This document shows, in pieces, positions 9,239 through 18,472 of a stretch of DNA of 64,000 bases (its first letter is position 1; every line of letters starts with the position of its first letter). The stretch comes from Sphingobacterium spiritivorum (GTDB taxonomy: Bacteria > Bacteroidota > Bacteroidia > Sphingobacteriales > Sphingobacteriaceae). Both the position numbers and the translations under genes were made by a program. Location: assembly GCF_016724845.1 (NCBI RefSeq), contig NZ_CP068082.1, forward strand, positions 682,001 to 746,000, written 5' to 3'. The notes below the pieces were generated by a model that was not told the DNA's origin, did not search any database, and saw nothing but the letters and a program-made list of their open reading frames with translations.

Positions 9239-11537
9239 ACTGCAGGCGCTGGGATTTATTACTGTTCTGCTGCTGCTCTCTTCGGCATGTAGCACGAAAA
9301 AGCATTTGCCGGAGGGGGAATCATTATACGATAATGGCGAGGTAGTCATTAATTCGGATACGATCCCCGCTGATAAAAAGAAGCTGTTATCTGAACATCT
9401 GGAAGGACTTCTGATGCCTAAGCCTAACAAAAAACTCTTAGGCTTACGGATTAAAAGCGGACTTTATTATATGGGAGGCGGAGATTCTGTTACCAATAAT
9501 ATTGTACGCAAATGGATTAAAGGTCTGGGTGCAAAACCTGTTTTTCTGAGTGATGTAAACCGGGAATATAATGAAAATCTGGTCCGCAATAAACTGGAGA
9601 ATATAGGTTTCTTCAATGCAGAAGTGACGTCGGATACCACCATTAATAATAAAGAAGCTACAGTAACTTATACAGCAACTCCTAATCTGATCTACAGGAT
9701 CAAGTCCGTAAAATTTGATATAGACAGCACCTCCCAGATTGGTAAGGATATTCTGGAATCGAAAGACAGATCACTGCTGGTCGTAGGCCAGAATTACAGT
9801 CTGGATGTTATTCTCAACGAGCGTGACCGTATAGACAACGAACTTAAAAATAAAGGATATTACTATTTCAATCCCGAAAACCTTCTTGTTCAGGTAGACA
9901 GCAGCATCGGAAATCATAAGGTAGATATGTATGTGGTGTTGAAAAAAGAAACACCTGAACAGGCTAAACATCCTCAAAAGATAGGCAACATCTACATATA
10001 TCCTAATTACCAGCTTTCTAACAGCGGATATCAGTTGTCTAACCCCAGAAATGCTGAACTCTTCAGAGACAATTATTATATCATCGACCGAAAGAATACC
10101 TTTCGTAAACCCGTTATTGCGAATCACATCTTCTTTAAACGCGGAGACACGTATAACCGTCACAATCACAACCTGACAATCAACCATCTGGTCAATCTCA
10201 ACAGTTTCAAATTTGTGAAGAACAACTTTGTAGACTCCAAAGATTCGACGAATACGCTAGATGTGTATTATTACCTGACACCGCTTCCGAAAAAGTCGCT
10301 TCGTCTGGAACTACTCGGAAAAATGGCATCCGTATATAACGGTTCCGAACTAAACGTAACCTGGAGCATGCGTAATGCCTTCAGAGGAGCTGAACAATTA
10401 TCACTGAATGTATTCGGTGGGTATGAAACACAGACCGGCGGAAGCGTCAATCTGAATTCCAGTTACTACCGCTACGGAGCCGAACTGACTTATTCATTGC
10501 CCCGCCTGCTGACCCCGTTTAAATGGTCAGGAACACGCAAGTACATTCCTAAAACATATTTCAAAACAGGATTTGAATTTCTTAACAGAAAAGCAGCTTA
10601 CCAGCTCAATTCCATCAAATTTGACTATGGATATGCCTGGAAGGAAACTGATGAGAAACAACATGATCTGAGCGTACTGGAGGTCATATATGTACAACCA
10701 CGAAATGTATCTGACGATTATCGCGCGCAGATGGATACCGTGCCTTCACTGAGACATATTATAGATCCGCAGTTTTCATTCGGCCCCAACTATAACTATA
10801 CCTACACCAATACCATGAATACGGCCTTGAAAAACACATTCTATTTCAAAGGAGGGGTGGATTTGTCGGGTAATATTCTGGGATTGATTCAGGGAGCCAA
10901 TTATGCAGAAGGCAAGCGTCACAAGATCTTCAATGCATACTATGCTCAATATATCAAGCTACAGGCGGATGCCAGACATTACTTTAAATTGTCTGAAACT
11001 TCTCAGATCGCTTCCCGTGTTGCGATCGGCTATAGTTATTCCTATGGTAACTCCAATTCCCTGCCCTACCTCAAACAGTATTTTGTAGGAGGTCCCAACA
11101 GCTTAAGAGCGTTCAGAGCAAGAGCTATCGGCCCGGGTAGTAACGCACCGCAGAATGTGGGACAAAACAATTTTTTTGCAGATCAGACGGGTGATTTAAA
11201 ATTAGAATTAAACACAGAGTATAGAGCTAAATTAGCCAGTATTGTTCATTGGGCAGCTTTTATCGACGCCGGAAATGTGTGGTTACAAAATGAAGATCCG
11301 GACAAACCGGGAGGTAAGTTTTCAAAAGACTTTATCAGTGAACTGGCGGTAGGTGCAGGTGCAGGTCTGCGCTTTGACTTTACCTTCCTGATCTTGCGTA
11401 CGGATTTTGCAATTCCCTTGCGAGTACCATATCTACCAAAAGGAGACAGATGGGTATTCAAGGATATAGATTTCGGAAGTAAAACCTGGAGAAGTAACAA
11501 TCTGGTATTCAATCTGGCTATCGGATATCCATTTTAA
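9225..11537 (+). CDS. tamL: TamL: lipoprotein-type Omp85 (BamA/TamA superfamily) partner of TamB
   Basis: Outer-membrane protein with N-terminal POTRA domains and a 16-strand Omp85 barrel. In Bacteroidota the TamA equivalent is a lipoprotein called TamL. The N-terminus shows a hydrophobic stretch ending LLSSAC-STKK, with Cys as the likely lipidated residue. Residues 100-330 look like POTRA repeats, and the C-terminal barrel contains the Omp85 substrate motif region (GGPNSLRAFRARAIGPG, an RAF-type VRGF/Y variant) and ends AIGYPF. Two starts are possible, ATG at 9201 (778 residues) or 9225 (770). I prefer 9225 because it gives a normal lipoprotein signal and follows a purine-rich stretch. Either way the gene overlaps the end of tamB, so the two are translationally coupled. 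Confidence 0.9.
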   Translation: MQKGKLQALGFITVLLLLSSACSTKKHLPEGESLYDNGEVVINSDTIPADKKKLLSEHLEGLLMPKPNKKLLGLRIKSGLYYMGGGDSVTNNIVRKWIKGLGAKPVFLSDVNREYNENLVRNKLENIGFFNAEVTSDTTINNKEATVTYTATPNLIYRIKSVKFDIDSTSQIGKDILESKDRSLLVVGQNYSLDVILNERDRIDNELKNKGYYYFNPENLLVQVDSSIGNHKVDMYVVLKKETPEQAKHPQKIGNIYIYPNYQLSNSGYQLSNPRNAELFRDNYYIIDRKNTFRKPVIANHIFFKRGDTYNRHNHNLTINHLVNLNSFKFVKNNFVDSKDSTNTLDVYYYLTPLPKKSLRLELLGKMASVYNGSELNVTWSMRNAFRGAEQLSLNVFGGYETQTGGSVNLNSSYYRYGAELTYSLPRLLTPFKWSGTRKYIPKTYFKTGFEFLNRKAAYQLNSIKFDYGYAWKETDEKQHDLSVLEVIYVQPRNVSDDYRAQMDTVPSLRHIIDPQFSFGPNYNYTYTNTMNTALKNTFYFKGGVDLSGNILGLIQGANYAEGKRHKIFNAYYAQYIKLQADARHYFKLSETSQIASRVAIGYSYSYGNSNSLPYLKQYFVGGPNSLRAFRARAIGPGSNAPQNVGQNNFFADQTGDLKLELNTEYRAKLASIVHWAAFIDAGNVWLQNEDPDKPGGKFSKDFISELAVGAGAGLRFDFTFLILRTDFAIPLRVPYLPKGDRWVFKDIDFGSKTWRSNNLVFNLAIGYPF

Positions 11538-11657
11538 TACAGGATCCGGAGAACTCTTTTTTCCGGATTTTATTTTTATAATCTACAGGAGTTCGTTATT
11601 TATTCATTATATTTACCATATACCGAATAAGTGTAAAACAAGTTAAATTCAAGGTTT

Positions 11658-12596
11658 ATGAAAGTAACAGTAGTTGGTGCAGGAGCTGTTGGTGCAACCA
11701 CAGCAGACAATCTGGTCAGAAAAAGTGTAGCAGAAGAAATCATCCTTCTGGACATAAAAGAAGGTTTTGCAGAAGGTAAAGCTCAGGACATCTCGCAGAC
11801 TGCAGCTCTTCTGGGTTTTGACGCAAAAATAAAAGGTGTCACCAACGATTACGCGCAGACAGCAGGTTCTGCAGTAGCTGTTATCACTTCGGGTATACCC
11901 CGTAAACCGGGAATGACCCGCGAAGAACTCATCGGAACCAATGCAAACATTGTAAAATCTGTTGTAGAAAATCTGGTAAAACATTCTCCGGACATTATCA
12001 TTGTTATTGTTTCCAATCCCATGGATACTATGACTTATCTGGCTCTTAAATCCAGCGGACTTCCTAAAAACCGTATTATCGGAATGGGCGGAACATTAGA
12101 TTCAGCCCGCTTCAAATATCAGTTAAGCGAGAAGCTAAATGCCTCTCCAGCAGACCTGAATGCTATTGTAATAGGCGGACATGGTGACACAACCATGATC
12201 CCGCTGATTCAACATGCCACGTGGAACAGTATCCCCGTATCTACCTTTTTAACAAAAGAAGAACAGGACGATATTGTACAAAAAACAATGGTCGGCGGTG
12301 CTACTCTGACAGCTTTGATCGGTACATCTGCCTGGTATGCTCCGGGAGCGGCATCTGCTGCTGTAGTAGAAAGTATCGTTCGGGATCAAAATAAACTTTT
12401 CACAGCTTCTGTCTACCTGGAAGGAGAATTCGGACAGGAAGATATCAATCTGGGTGTTCCGGTAATTATCAACAAAAATGGCTGGGATCGTATCGTTCCT
12501 TTGGAACTTTCTGATGAAGAATCTCAAAAATTCAATGCAAGTGCAGAAGCTGTACGCAATATGAACAATGTGCTGAAAGAGATTAATGCGCTATAA
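11658..12596 (+). CDS. mdh: Malate dehydrogenase (NAD+)
   Basis: Interconverts malate and oxaloacetate in the citric acid cycle. The 312 residues fit the LDH-like MDH family. The Rossmann motif GAGAVGATTA is at 7-16. Asp32 at the end of strand beta2 selects NAD over NADP. Substrate-binding arginines are Arg82 (IPRKPGM), Arg88 (MTREE) and Arg151, and the catalytic His175 is in GGHGDTTM. Arg82 in place of Gln marks malate rather than lactate specificity. It is a single gene, 120 bp after tamL. A near-consensus box (TATATTTA, 11608-11615) lies upstream. Confidence 0.96.
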   Translation: MKVTVVGAGAVGATTADNLVRKSVAEEIILLDIKEGFAEGKAQDISQTAALLGFDAKIKGVTNDYAQTAGSAVAVITSGIPRKPGMTREELIGTNANIVKSVVENLVKHSPDIIIVIVSNPMDTMTYLALKSSGLPKNRIIGMGGTLDSARFKYQLSEKLNASPADLNAIVIGGHGDTTMIPLIQHATWNSIPVSTFLTKEEQDDIVQKTMVGGATLTALIGTSAWYAPGAASAAVVESIVRDQNKLFTASVYLEGEFGQEDINLGVPVIINKNGWDRIVPLELSDEESQKFNASAEAVRNMNNVLKEINAL

Positions 12597-12636
12597 ACTA
12601 TTTTTTCACCCCATATAGCGCTCTTTTCAGGCTCAA

Positions 12637-13080
12637 ATGACTATTATTCCTTTCACGCTACTGAATCTTCAAGGTGATGGCTACCATATTGTCCTTGAAG
12701 TCGAAATATTTGACAGATCATTCAATATGGTTTTGGATACAGGTGCTTCCAAAACCGTATTGGACAAGACTACAGTGATCTCATCCGGTCTGGCTGAACA
12801 GGATCTGCAAAGCACTGATATTCTCTCTACCGGACTTGGAACCAATTCCATGGAAAGTTTTATCCTCCACCTGCCTAAAATACAAATCAGGGAATGGGAA
12901 ATTAAAAAGGTAGATGTAGCGGTATTAGATCTGAGTTCGATCAACTATGCATACGAACAAATGGGCATTGAACCGGTAATAGGCGTATTAGGTGGTGATA
13001 TTCTAACCCGCTACGGTGCGGTAATAGATTACAACAAACATACGGTCAGACTCAGGAGTCGCCCCGTTCGTAAAAGCTGA
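12637..13080 (+). CDS. Retropepsin-like aspartic protease domain protein
   Basis: A 147-residue single-domain protein of the retropepsin-like (clan AA) fold. The active-site motif MVLDTGASKT has catalytic Asp34, and the C-terminal half has the matching GVLGGDIL ... GAVIDY hairpin. One such domain must dimerise to form a full protease. There is no signal peptide or membrane segment, so it is probably cytoplasmic, and the substrate is unknown. It starts 40 bp after mdh on the same strand. Its last 29 bp overlap the 3' end of the convergent MFS gene. Confidence 0.8.
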   Translation: MTIIPFTLLNLQGDGYHIVLEVEIFDRSFNMVLDTGASKTVLDKTTVISSGLAEQDLQSTDILSTGLGTNSMESFILHLPKIQIREWEIKKVDVAVLDLSSINYAYEQMGIEPVIGVLGGDILTRYGAVIDYNKHTVRLRSRPVRKS

Positions 13081-14296
13081 ATTTGAACAGCCTTCTGTGA
13101 ATATGCAAGCGCAGATAAGTATAATAAGCTACAGAAATCAGCACTCCTACTCCCCCCATTATATACAAGGTATTGCGCAGTCCGCAGTATTCGGCGATAA
13201 CACCTACCAGTAAACTACCCAACGGAAATACACCCTGAAAAGCCATTACATAATAGCTGATAGCCCGTGCACGGTAAGCCGGTATAGCATGCGTCTGTAT
13301 ATAGGTATTGATACTCGAATTCTGAACCATCATAGCAAAAGAAATAACAGCTATATAGATTAAAGCAAAAGCCAGCATCTTAGATCCGGCGAGAAAGACC
13401 AGCCCGACTCCCATCGCAAGTGCTGAAAATAAAACACCATAACGAAGATTGCTTCCTGACTTAAGCCTGGCCATATTAAAGGCTCCAAGCATCGCTCCGA
13501 GCCCGGCAGCACTCTCAAACCATGAAAACGTATCGGCATTACCCGAAAACATATCTTTTGCTACAGCGGGCAATAACGAGGTGAAAGGAATAACAAACAT
13601 ACTCGACAGCGCCAGCAACACGATCAGCGAAGAAATATGAGGAGAATGCCGAAGATAATTAAAGCCTTCTACGAGTCCTCTCCAGGTACTCTCTTTATGA
13701 TTAAGCGATACAGATTCCTTAACATTCATCAGCATCAGCATGGCAATAACAGGGATAAAACTGATAAAATTAAGACCAAAACATACCAATTCTCCATATT
13801 TACTGAGTAAAAAGCCTCCTATTGCGGGTCCTACCATTCGTGCGGCATTGAAAACGGATGAATTAAGCGCGATAGCGTTAGGCAGATCCTTTTTATTATC
13901 GACCAACAACACCATTAACGATTGGCGGCCAAGAACATCATAAGCATTGATCACGCCCTGTACAAATCCCAGGACGCTAAGCCAGAATACAGTCTCCCAT
14001 TTCATGTACACCAGCAAAGTCAGTAAACCTGCCTGGATCATTAAGCCGATCTGCGTCAGAAAAACAAGTCTGTATTTTTTGTGCTTATCTACAAAACTGC
14101 CGATAAAAGGAGAGAAAAACAGGGAAGGTGATAAGGAAATAAATGTGACCAGACCCAGATAAAATACAGAATCAGTAAGACGGTAGACCAGCCAGCTGAT
14201 CGCGACACGCTGCATCCATGTACCCAGTAGAGAGATAGCCTGGCCTGTTACGTGGAGTCTGAAATTGGGATATGATAAGGATCTAAAAAGCTGCAT
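13052..14296 (-). CDS. MFS transporter, EntS-like (MFS_3) exporter family
   Basis: A 414-residue inner-membrane major facilitator with about 12 predicted hydrophobic segments. The N-terminus (NFRLHVTGQAISLLGTWMQR) and the GSFVDKHKKYR loop between helices 2 and 3 fit the MFS_3 / enterobactin-exporter-like group. The substrate cannot be told from sequence. It is convergent with and overlaps the protease gene by 29 bp, and divergent from the aldolase gene with a 200-bp shared upstream region. The C-terminal end is short and basic. Confidence 0.85.
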   Translation of the reverse strand: MQLFRSLSYPNFRLHVTGQAISLLGTWMQRVAISWLVYRLTDSVFYLGLVTFISLSPSLFFSPFIGSFVDKHKKYRLVFLTQIGLMIQAGLLTLLVYMKWETVFWLSVLGFVQGVINAYDVLGRQSLMVLLVDNKKDLPNAIALNSSVFNAARMVGPAIGGFLLSKYGELVCFGLNFISFIPVIAMLMLMNVKESVSLNHKESTWRGLVEGFNYLRHSPHISSLIVLLALSSMFVIPFTSLLPAVAKDMFSGNADTFSWFESAAGLGAMLGAFNMARLKSGSNLRYGVLFSALAMGVGLVFLAGSKMLAFALIYIAVISFAMMVQNSSINTYIQTHAIPAYRARAISYYVMAFQGVFPLGSLLVGVIAEYCGLRNTLYIMGGVGVLISVAYYTYLRLHIHRRLFKFSFYERGDS

Positions 14297-14497
14297 GCAT
14301 GTAATTTCGGGATAAAAGTACCACTTATCTTAGCAGAATAGCGGCATTAAGGGTACATTGTTACATTCTATACAGAAAAGAAGCATAAAAGTTTGAAAAA
14401 TCTGCAATATTTAATTTACACGGGGAGTATCAAGGGAAATAATTATCTTTACGCAAAATTTATTTTTTCAAACAATTAACAATCAATCCAATACATC

Positions 14498-15157
14498 ATG
14501 AAATTTTTTATTGATACCGCTAACTTAGATCAGATAAAAGAAGCACAGGACCTAGGCGTATTAGACGGCGTAACGACTAACCCTAGTCTGATGGCTAAAG
14601 AAGGCATCAGTGGTGACGAAAACGTAATCAACCATTACAAAGCTATCTGTGCTATTGTTGAAGGCGATGTAAGTGCTGAAGTAATCTCTACCGATTATGA
14701 AAACATGATCAAAGAAGGAGAAGCATTAGCGGCGCTGGATGACAAGATTGTGGTAAAGGTACCTATGATCAAAGATGGTATCAAAGCAATCAAATATTTC
14801 AGTAAAAAAGGTATCAAAACCAACTGTACTTTGGTGTTCTCAGCAGGTCAGGCCTTGTTGGCTGCCAAAGCCGGAGCGACTTATGTATCTCCTTTTATCG
14901 GAAGATTAGATGACATTTCGACAGACGGATTAGCCCTGATCGAAGACATTCGTCTGATCTACGACAACTATGGTTTCAAAACACAAATCCTCGCTGCTTC
15001 CGTACGTCACAGTGCTCATATTTTGGGTTGTGCGAAGATCGGTGCAGATGTTATGACAGGTCCTTTATCAGCGATCGTATCCCTGCTAAAACACCCGTTA
15101 ACAGACAGTGGTCTTGCACAGTTTCTGGCGGATCACGCTAAAGCTGCAGGGAAATAA
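14498..15157 (+). CDS. fsa: Transaldolase-like / fructose-6-phosphate aldolase family protein
   Basis: A 219-residue class I aldolase of the small transaldolase (TalC/FSA, MipB) group. It transfers dihydroxyacetone units in the pentose phosphate pathway or cleaves fructose 6-phosphate. Seen motifs: FIDTAN at the N-terminus, [20 protein letters not shown] with the Schiff-base Lys87, and [29 protein letters not shown] cut into its usual parts (TLVFS..QA, SPF.GR.DD). The length matches FSA (about 220) rather than classical transaldolase (over 300). Family membership is clear, but whether the enzyme is a transaldolase or an F6P aldolase is not settled by these motifs. It is monocistronic, with a strong terminator 22 bp downstream. 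Confidence 0.9.
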   Translation: MKFFIDTANLDQIKEAQDLGVLDGVTTNPSLMAKEGISGDENVINHYKAICAIVEGDVSAEVISTDYENMIKEGEALAALDDKIVVKVPMIKDGIKAIKYFSKKGIKTNCTLVFSAGQALLAAKAGATYVSPFIGRLDDISTDGLALIEDIRLIYDNYGFKTQILAASVRHSAHILGCAKIGADVMTGPLSAIVSLLKHPLTDSGLAQFLADHAKAAGK

Positions 15158-15179
15158 AAAGTAAGACGAAAGTCATAAG

Positions 15180-15228
15180 AAAACCGAAAACAAGACCGGC
15201 TTGTACCGTGACTGTTTTCGGTTTTTTT
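15180..15228 (+). terminator. Rho-independent terminator after the fsa gene
   Basis: A 13-bp perfect stem (AAAACCGAAAACA pairing with TGTTTTCGGTTTT), a 20-nt loop and a T-run to 15228. It separates the aldolase gene from fur. Confidence 0.85.
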
Positions 15229-15245
15229 ATACCTGAAAGTTTATG

Positions 15246-15253
15246 TAAATTTG
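15246..15253 (+). promoter_or_regulatory. -7 box (TAAATTTG) placed 4 nt before the fur ATG
   Basis: Exact match to TAnnTTTG. The box centre lies about 9 bp before the ATG at 15258, so transcription should begin at or 1-2 nt before the start codon, giving a leaderless or nearly leaderless mRNA. Confidence 0.5.
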
Positions 15254-15257
15254 TATT

Positions 15258-15722
15258 ATGAAGTCGATTGAAAATCCGGAAAATAAAGCTGCACAGGAAG
15301 CACATTTCACAAGCTTATTACGTTCAAACAAGTTGAAAGTAACACAGCCGAGACTGCGTGTTCTGGAGATTGTGTCGGCCAAGAATTCTGCGATATCCCA
15401 ACCCGACTTAGAGAAAATTCTGGGTACGGAAATAGACCGTGTGACCCTGTACAGGATACTGGCAAATTTTGAAGAAAAAGGAATTCTCCACAAGATCTTT
15501 GACCTTAACGGAACTGCCACATACGCCATCTGCTCTACCCAATGTTCGGCACATGATCATCACGATCAGCATGTACATTTTATCTGTGCGGTCTGCAACA
15601 GCATCTTTTGTCTGGAAGAAATTTCACTTCCTAAAATCAATCTTCCCAAGAATTTCAAACTACATTCGATAGCAGTAAATGCCGTAGGTCTTTGCGACAA
15701 TTGCCAGTCATTAGAAGAATAA
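15258..15722 (+). CDS. fur: Fur family metal-responsive transcriptional regulator
   Basis: A 154-residue dimeric repressor of the Fur/Zur/PerR family. The winged helix is at about residues 25-85 (KVTQPRLRVLEIV and the recognition part DRVTLYRILANFEEKGIL). A His-rich metal-sensing segment (HDHHDQHVHF, 99-108) follows. Two structural zinc pairs are visible: C110-x2-C113 and C146-x2-C149. The N-terminal extension of about 20 residues is longer than in typical Fur. Whether it senses iron, zinc or peroxide cannot be decided from the motifs. A -7 box abuts the start codon. Confidence 0.88.
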   Translation: MKSIENPENKAAQEAHFTSLLRSNKLKVTQPRLRVLEIVSAKNSAISQPDLEKILGTEIDRVTLYRILANFEEKGILHKIFDLNGTATYAICSTQCSAHDHHDQHVHFICAVCNSIFCLEEISLPKINLPKNFKLHSIAVNAVGLCDNCQSLEE

Positions 15723-16252
15723 TATTCATCAGCTACACCTCTGTATCCTCCTTTTAATAATGTAGTTTTTTAATCTGCATTTGCTACATTACGCAAAAAA
15801 ATTCAAGCTAAAAACAAACTTTTATATGTTGCTAAATAAAATAAACACAATTCATAAGACATTGTATTTAAAATAATTATAAAAGTTAAAATAACCAATT
15901 AATTCATATTTTTATTTTAGCAAAAACATGTAAAAAAGATGATTTTACAATAATAATACTCTCATTTCAATTAAACGCAGATACGTGTTTTTATAATTTT
16001 AGCAAAAACAGACATATAAAACTGTAAATCAAAATAAAATATAAGCTAAAATAAATATAAAATACACATTAGAATATTTCCATAAAAACTTACCTAATCA
16101 TAACCCATCTCCGCAAAATTTTACGTACATTCGGAGTACATAGAAATTTCTACTGTGAGTCAATCCTCACATGAAGAACAGCTCTCCATCTTACTTCCCT
16201 CCTCCTCTGCTCAGGAGGAAAGAACCGGAGACATAACTGTAAAATTTATTAC
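15723..16252. other. 530-bp AT-rich intergenic region between fur and rnr
   Basis: No gene is seen. The region holds a 15-bp exact direct repeat (ATTTTAGCAAAAACA at 15914-15928 and 15996-16010, 82 bp apart). The putative rnr leader contains two small hairpins (GTGAG-N6-CTCAC near 16155-16170, and CCTCC-N8-GGAGG near 16200-16220). No TAnnTTTG box with good spacing was found before rnr. Confidence 0.5.
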
Positions 16253-18382
16253 ATGAGAACAAAAAAAGACAATCCTTATAAAGAAGTGTTGACACAGATG
16301 ATCGTTGACATTTTCGAAAAATCCGGAAACAAACCCCTTAACTACAAACAGGTCGCGGCGAAACTAAATGTATCCGACTCGGACAGTAAAGCAGCAATAG
16401 CTGAAGTGCTGACCATAGACCCCAAGAACAGCCCCTTTATCGAAAGCGAAAGAGGCAAGTTTCAGCTCCGTCAGATAAAGGTATATGTTACCGGAAAAGT
16501 TGATATGACGGCCGATGGTTCGGCCTATGTAATACCCGAAGATGAACTGGAAAATGACATCTTTATCGCACCCCGGAAGTTGCGTCAGGCTCTGCATGGA
16601 GACATCGTCAAAGTACACACGTACGAGAAGCGCAAAGGCCGCAAAAAGGAAGGTGAAGTGGTGGAGATTTTGCAAAGAGCGAAGACCGATTTCACAGGTA
16701 TTATCAACCTTTCCAAAAGCTTTGCATTCTTCATTGCGGATGACCGTAAAATGCTTCACGACATTTTCATTCCGCTGGACAATCTCAACGGTGCAAAAGA
16801 TGGCGAAAAGGTAGTAGTGTCGATCACCGAATGGCCAAAAGGAAGTAAGAATCCGGTGGGGCGGGTGAAAGATGTATTAGGAAAAAAAGGAGAGAACAAT
16901 ACCGAAATGAATGCCATATTGGCAGACTACGGATTTCCGCTTTCCTTCCCTCCGGAAGTAGAAAAAGAAGCCAACAGTTTCTCCGCTGTCATTGACAATA
17001 CAGAGATCCTGAAGCGTCGTGATTTCCGCACGATCCCAACCTTTACAATCGACCCTGCCGACGCCAAAGATTTTGATGATGCGATCTCCTTTCAGCAATT
17101 GCCGAATGGTCATTATGAGATAGGTGTACACATCGCAGATGTATCCCATTTTGTAAAACCGGATACTGCACTGGACAAAGAAGCATTCGAGCGCGCAACA
17201 TCCGTCTATCTGGTGGACCGCGTGATCCCGATGCTTCCTGAGCGGCTTTCCAATGACCTGTGTTCACTCCGTCCAAACGAAGACAGACTTTGTTTCTCTG
17301 CAGTATTCGAACTCGATGACAAGGCGAATATACACGACCAGTGGTTTGGAAGAACCGTTATCCATTCAGACCGCCGCTTCTCCTATGAAGAAGCACAGGA
17401 AGTCATTGAAAACAAAGCCGGCGATTTTACAACTGAAATACTCAAACTAAACGAACTGGCCTATATCCTTCGCGAGAAAAAATTTAAAAACGGCGCGATC
17501 AGTTTCGAAAGCGAAGAAGTCAAATTCACACTGGATGAAAACGGGAAGCCTACAGGAGTATATACCAAAGTCAGAAAAGATGCACATAAGCTGATCGAAG
17601 ACTTTATGCTGCTGGCCAACCGCAAAGTTGCCGAATACATCGGTAAGCAGGGAAAAGGTAAAAACAAGCTAACATTTGTATACCGCTTCCACGACCTTCC
17701 GAACCCGGAGACCTTAACAACCTTTTCGCAGTTCGCATCCCGTTTCGGACATAAGCTGACCATACGTTCAGATAAAGAAACAGCTAAATCGCTGAATGCC
17801 TTAATGACCAAAATAGAGGGCAGCAAAGAACAAAACCTGCTGACTTCTCTGGCAGTGCGCTCTATGGCCAAAGCCGTATACACTACAAAAAACACAAGTC
17901 ACTACGGTCTTGCTTTTGATTATTACACCCATTTCACTTCACCTATCCGCCGTTACCCCGATGTAATGGTGCACAGATTGCTTCAGTTCTATCTGGATGG
18001 AGGTCAAAAAGTAAATGCGGAGCATTATGAGAAGATGAGTGAACACTCTTCACAAATGGAAAAGAAAGCAGCCGAAGCGGAACGCGCATCGATCAAATAC
18101 AAACAGGCAGAATTCCTGCAGGATCAGATCGGAACAGAATATACCGGTATCGTATCAGGTGTAACCGAATGGGGCATGTATGTAGAGATCGAATCCAACA
18201 AATGCGAAGGTATGGTCCGTCTCCGCGATATCACGGATGATTTCTATGTACTTGACGAAAAGAATTACGCCATAATCGGTCAGCGTAAGAAAAAGAAATA
18301 CCAACTGGGGGATGAGGTACAGATCAAAGTAAAAAAGGTAGATCTGGACAAAAGACAGATTGACTTCACCCTGCTTGGATAA
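16253..18382 (+). CDS. rnr: Ribonuclease R (RNB-family 3'-5' exoribonuclease)
   Basis: Degrades structured RNA processively from the 3' end, as in mRNA turnover and rRNA quality control. Its 709 residues run in order: winged-helix N-terminus (1-75), two cold-shock domains (about 80-220, with DGSAYVIPEDE), the RNB catalytic domain with the acidic cluster DPADAKDFDD at 267-276 (Asp267/273/275/276 as metal ligands), HFTSPIRRYPD near 560, and a C-terminal S1 domain (GIVSGVTEWGMYVEIE). The Lys-rich tail seen in enterobacterial RNase R is absent, and the protein ends soon after S1. Its ATG follows a 530-bp leader and spacer region. Confidence 0.95.
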   Translation: MRTKKDNPYKEVLTQMIVDIFEKSGNKPLNYKQVAAKLNVSDSDSKAAIAEVLTIDPKNSPFIESERGKFQLRQIKVYVTGKVDMTADGSAYVIPEDELENDIFIAPRKLRQALHGDIVKVHTYEKRKGRKKEGEVVEILQRAKTDFTGIINLSKSFAFFIADDRKMLHDIFIPLDNLNGAKDGEKVVVSITEWPKGSKNPVGRVKDVLGKKGENNTEMNAILADYGFPLSFPPEVEKEANSFSAVIDNTEILKRRDFRTIPTFTIDPADAKDFDDAISFQQLPNGHYEIGVHIADVSHFVKPDTALDKEAFERATSVYLVDRVIPMLPERLSNDLCSLRPNEDRLCFSAVFELDDKANIHDQWFGRTVIHSDRRFSYEEAQEVIENKAGDFTTEILKLNELAYILREKKFKNGAISFESEEVKFTLDENGKPTGVYTKVRKDAHKLIEDFMLLANRKVAEYIGKQGKGKNKLTFVYRFHDLPNPETLTTFSQFASRFGHKLTIRSDKETAKSLNALMTKIEGSKEQNLLTSLAVRSMAKAVYTTKNTSHYGLAFDYYTHFTSPIRRYPDVMVHRLLQFYLDGGQKVNAEHYEKMSEHSSQMEKKAAEAERASIKYKQAEFLQDQIGTEYTGIVSGVTEWGMYVEIESNKCEGMVRLRDITDDFYVLDEKNYAIIGQRKKKKYQLGDEVQIKVKKVDLDKRQIDFTLLG

Positions 18383-18426
18383 AATTAAGAAGTCGCATAT
18401 TCCGAAAAAAAGTTATCCTGAAAATA

Positions 18427-18470
18427 TATAAGTACTCTGATCTGCCGGCTGGCAGATCAGAGTACTTATA
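18427..18470. terminator. Bidirectional hairpin between convergent rnr and glycoside hydrolase genes
   Basis: A perfect 20-bp inverted repeat (starting TATAAGTACTCTGATC) with a GGCT loop. It lies 45 bp after the rnr stop and 3 bp before the stop of the convergent gene. There is no long T-run on either strand, so it may act as a bidirectional stabiliser as much as a terminator. Confidence 0.7.
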
Positions 18471-18472
18471 CC

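Noticed and set aside
17043..17276. Minus-strand frame within rnr (and similar antisense frames in fusA, tamB, clpC and recN)
   Set aside because: Shadows of strongly supported genes on the other strand, with no independent features.
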